42,477 bases of DNA from Stenotrophomonas koreensis (GTDB lineage: Bacteria > Pseudomonadota > Gammaproteobacteria > Xanthomonadales > Xanthomonadaceae). The translations under genes were made by a program, and so were the position numbers. This document shows, in pieces, positions 41,639 to 42,477 of the stretch. The notes under the pieces are model-generated. The model saw nothing but the letters and a program-made list of their open reading frames with translations, ran no database searches and was not told the DNA's origin. Location of the stretch: positions 1-42,477 of the forward strand of contig NZ_LDJH01000025.1 of NCBI RefSeq assembly GCF_001431525.1, read 5' to 3'. Positions within the stretch are counted from its first letter, which is position 1. Each line of letters opens with the position of its first letter.

Positions 41639-41669
41639 AGCGCGGTCTGTCGTTTTACGGGTTGAACAC

Positions 41670-41694
41670 AACGGCCAGGCATTGCCTGGCCGTT
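41670..41694 (+). terminator. Terminator hairpin of the 31389-41638 operon
   Basis: An 11-bp stem (AACGGCCAGGC with GCCTGGCCGTT) and a 3-nt loop. The T-run is poor (ATCGTT). It lies between convergent genes and may serve both. Confidence 0.65.
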
Positions 41695-41720
41695 ATCGTT
41701 GATGCGGCAGGTGGATGGCA

Positions 41721-42176
41721 TCAGGAAGGGGTGTTGCCGGTGTCCCGCAGCCGCTCAGGCACCGCCACGCCGGCACGGTGCAGACAGTGCTCGAGCGAGC
41801 CATCGGGCTCCGCCTGCAGGCAGATCCGACCGTGTTCGAACAACGGTTTGTCGGCAGCGCTGAACCAGCCCTTCTCCACTGCCTGGCGCAGGTGTTCCCG
41901 GATCTGTGACCGCGTAGGCGTATCGGCCGTGCGGTGCAGGCGCAGCAACTCGATCCCCTTGGAGTAGCGCAGCTCGCGCACCGCCTCGGCCAGCCGTGGA
42001 TCATCGCTGGCCGGCAGCACCAGCAACGGGGCATTGGAGATCAAGGTGGCAAAGACCCTGTCTCTGTCCCCGTCTCTGTCTTTGGGAAAAAAGTGGTGCA
42101 GGGCAAAGCCAAGCAGCGGAGCTGCAACCAGCAGGGCAATGACAACGGGAACCGGCAATAGTCGCTGGGCAGGCAT
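41721..42176 (-). CDS. Uncharacterised single-pass membrane protein
   Basis: This 151-aa protein starts MPAQRLLPVPVVIALLVAAP with one N-terminal membrane helix (about 6-25), then a charged KDRDGDRDR stretch and a periplasmic domain with two Cys in GRICLQAEPDGSLEHCLHRAG. No known domain. The start at 42176 gives a clean N-terminal anchor; longer starts lack one. It is followed upstream by a clear paralogue (42320-42477), so this is a tandem duplication. Confidence 0.65.
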   Translation of the reverse strand: MPAQRLLPVPVVIALLVAAPLLGFALHHFFPKDRDGDRDRVFATLISNAPLLVLPASDDPRLAEAVRELRYSKGIELLRLHRTADTPTRSQIREHLRQAVEKGWFSAADKPLFEHGRICLQAEPDGSLEHCLHRAGVAVPERLRDTGNTPS

Positions 42177-42319
42177 GAAAGGAAAGGGCGTATGGGTTGG
42201 CTTGCGATCATGGCAGACGTAGCTGGGTCTTGCCGTGTCGCACTGCCGGCTTCCGCTGCAAGGCGGACAGCTGGCAACGGATGACGGAACAAGCCGTCCT
42301 GTTGTCCTGCGTACCGGGA

Positions 42320-42477
42320 TCACCTGCCCGTAGCGTCGCCCGCGGTGGTTGGCAGCGGGGCGGGCAGGCTGGCCTGACGCAGGCAGTGCTGCAGCGGTGT
42401 GTCCGGCTGCGCCTGCATGCAGTGCAGGCTGTGCTGCACCAGCGGCTGTCCGTCGGAATCGAACCAGCCGCGGGCCA
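42320..42477 (-). CDS. C-terminal part of a paralogue of the preceding membrane protein
   Basis: The frame enters from beyond the window and ends at 42320. RGWFDSDGQPLVQHSLHCMQ followed by AQPDTPLQHCLRQA aligns with KGWFSAADKPLFEHGRICLQ and AEPDGSLEHCLHRAG of the 151-aa protein, including both Cys positions. Only about 52 residues are visible. Confidence 0.65.
   Translation of the reverse strand, partial: ARGWFDSDGQPLVQHSLHCMQAQPDTPLQHCLRQASLPAPLPTTAGDATGR

Noticed and set aside
1..42477. CRISPR arrays, tRNA/rRNA genes, integron integrase
   Set aside because: No regularly spaced repeats, tRNA cloverleaf, rRNA-like segment or tyrosine-recombinase gene was seen. The integrase, if present, lies outside the window.

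Overview
The window is high-GC chromosomal DNA that reads like a member of the Xanthomonadaceae (Stenotrophomonas / Pseudoxanthomonas / Xanthomonas group). The attC sites have the conserved hairpin typical of that group and of aadA-type cassettes, there are many TonB receptors and TAT/lipoprotein signals, and operons are packed with ATGA overlaps. The species cannot be fixed from sequence alone. No rRNA, tRNA or CRISPR array was seen.

Layout. (1) 1-2420: an integron cassette fragment. Two attC sites bracket a Cys-rich lipoprotein cassette, and a second cassette encodes a small secreted protein. The second attC is split by an IS110-family (IS1111 subgroup) element of about 1.6 kb. Its transposase is frameshifted. 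Its 400-nt non-coding tail can be read as a bridge/seekRNA whose guide segments match the attC flanks and the IS ends. (2) 2421-3007: no gene, one strong bidirectional terminator. (3) 3008-7302, minus strand: two uncharacterised proteins and a copper module (OprC-type TonB receptor, His-rich DUF2946 protein). (4) 7405-11189, minus: a translationally coupled operon of VOC protein, beta-rich unknown, multi-pass membrane protein and VAO/PCMH-type FAD oxidase, followed by tiny membrane peptides. (5) 11890-18871, minus: lipoprotein cytochrome c, PrpB-like lyase, ETF:ubiquinone oxidoreductase, two PuuE/NodB-like hydrolases, an isochorismatase-type amidase and an MFS transporter. (6) 19012-26110, plus: HapK/EthD-like protein, SDR, third PuuE-like hydrolase, CitE-like lyase, MaoC hydratase, acyl-CoA dehydrogenase, two class III CoA-transferases, closed by a strong terminator. 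(7) 26359-27134: PadR regulator plus membrane partner, probably unrelated. (8) 27272-31043, minus: small hydrophilic protein, TAT-exported nitrilase-type amidase, two small unknowns and a methyltransferase. (9) 31389-41638, plus: DUF1838 protein, TonB receptor, TAT amine-oxidase-like flavoprotein, glutaryl-CoA-dehydrogenase-like enzyme, MDR reductase, an unusual double alpha/beta-hydrolase and a second FAD oxidase. (10) 41721-end: two tandem paralogous small membrane proteins on the minus strand.

Blocks 4-6 and 8-9 look like one large catabolic island. The substrate would enter through the 32350-34758 TonB receptor and be attacked in the periplasm by TAT-exported enzymes. Cytoplasmic C-N hydrolases, CoA-transferases, acyl-CoA dehydrogenases, hydratase and lyase would follow, with electrons leaving through ETF-QO. 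The abundance of cyclic-amide/amide hydrolase folds beside a mesaconyl/citramalyl-CoA-like enzyme set suggests, as inference only, a cyclic imide, lactam or pyrrole-derived substrate. Two shared operator-like motifs support co-regulation: TTGTnCGGACAA at 11407 and 18967, and TATAGCTATA at 31088 and 31296.
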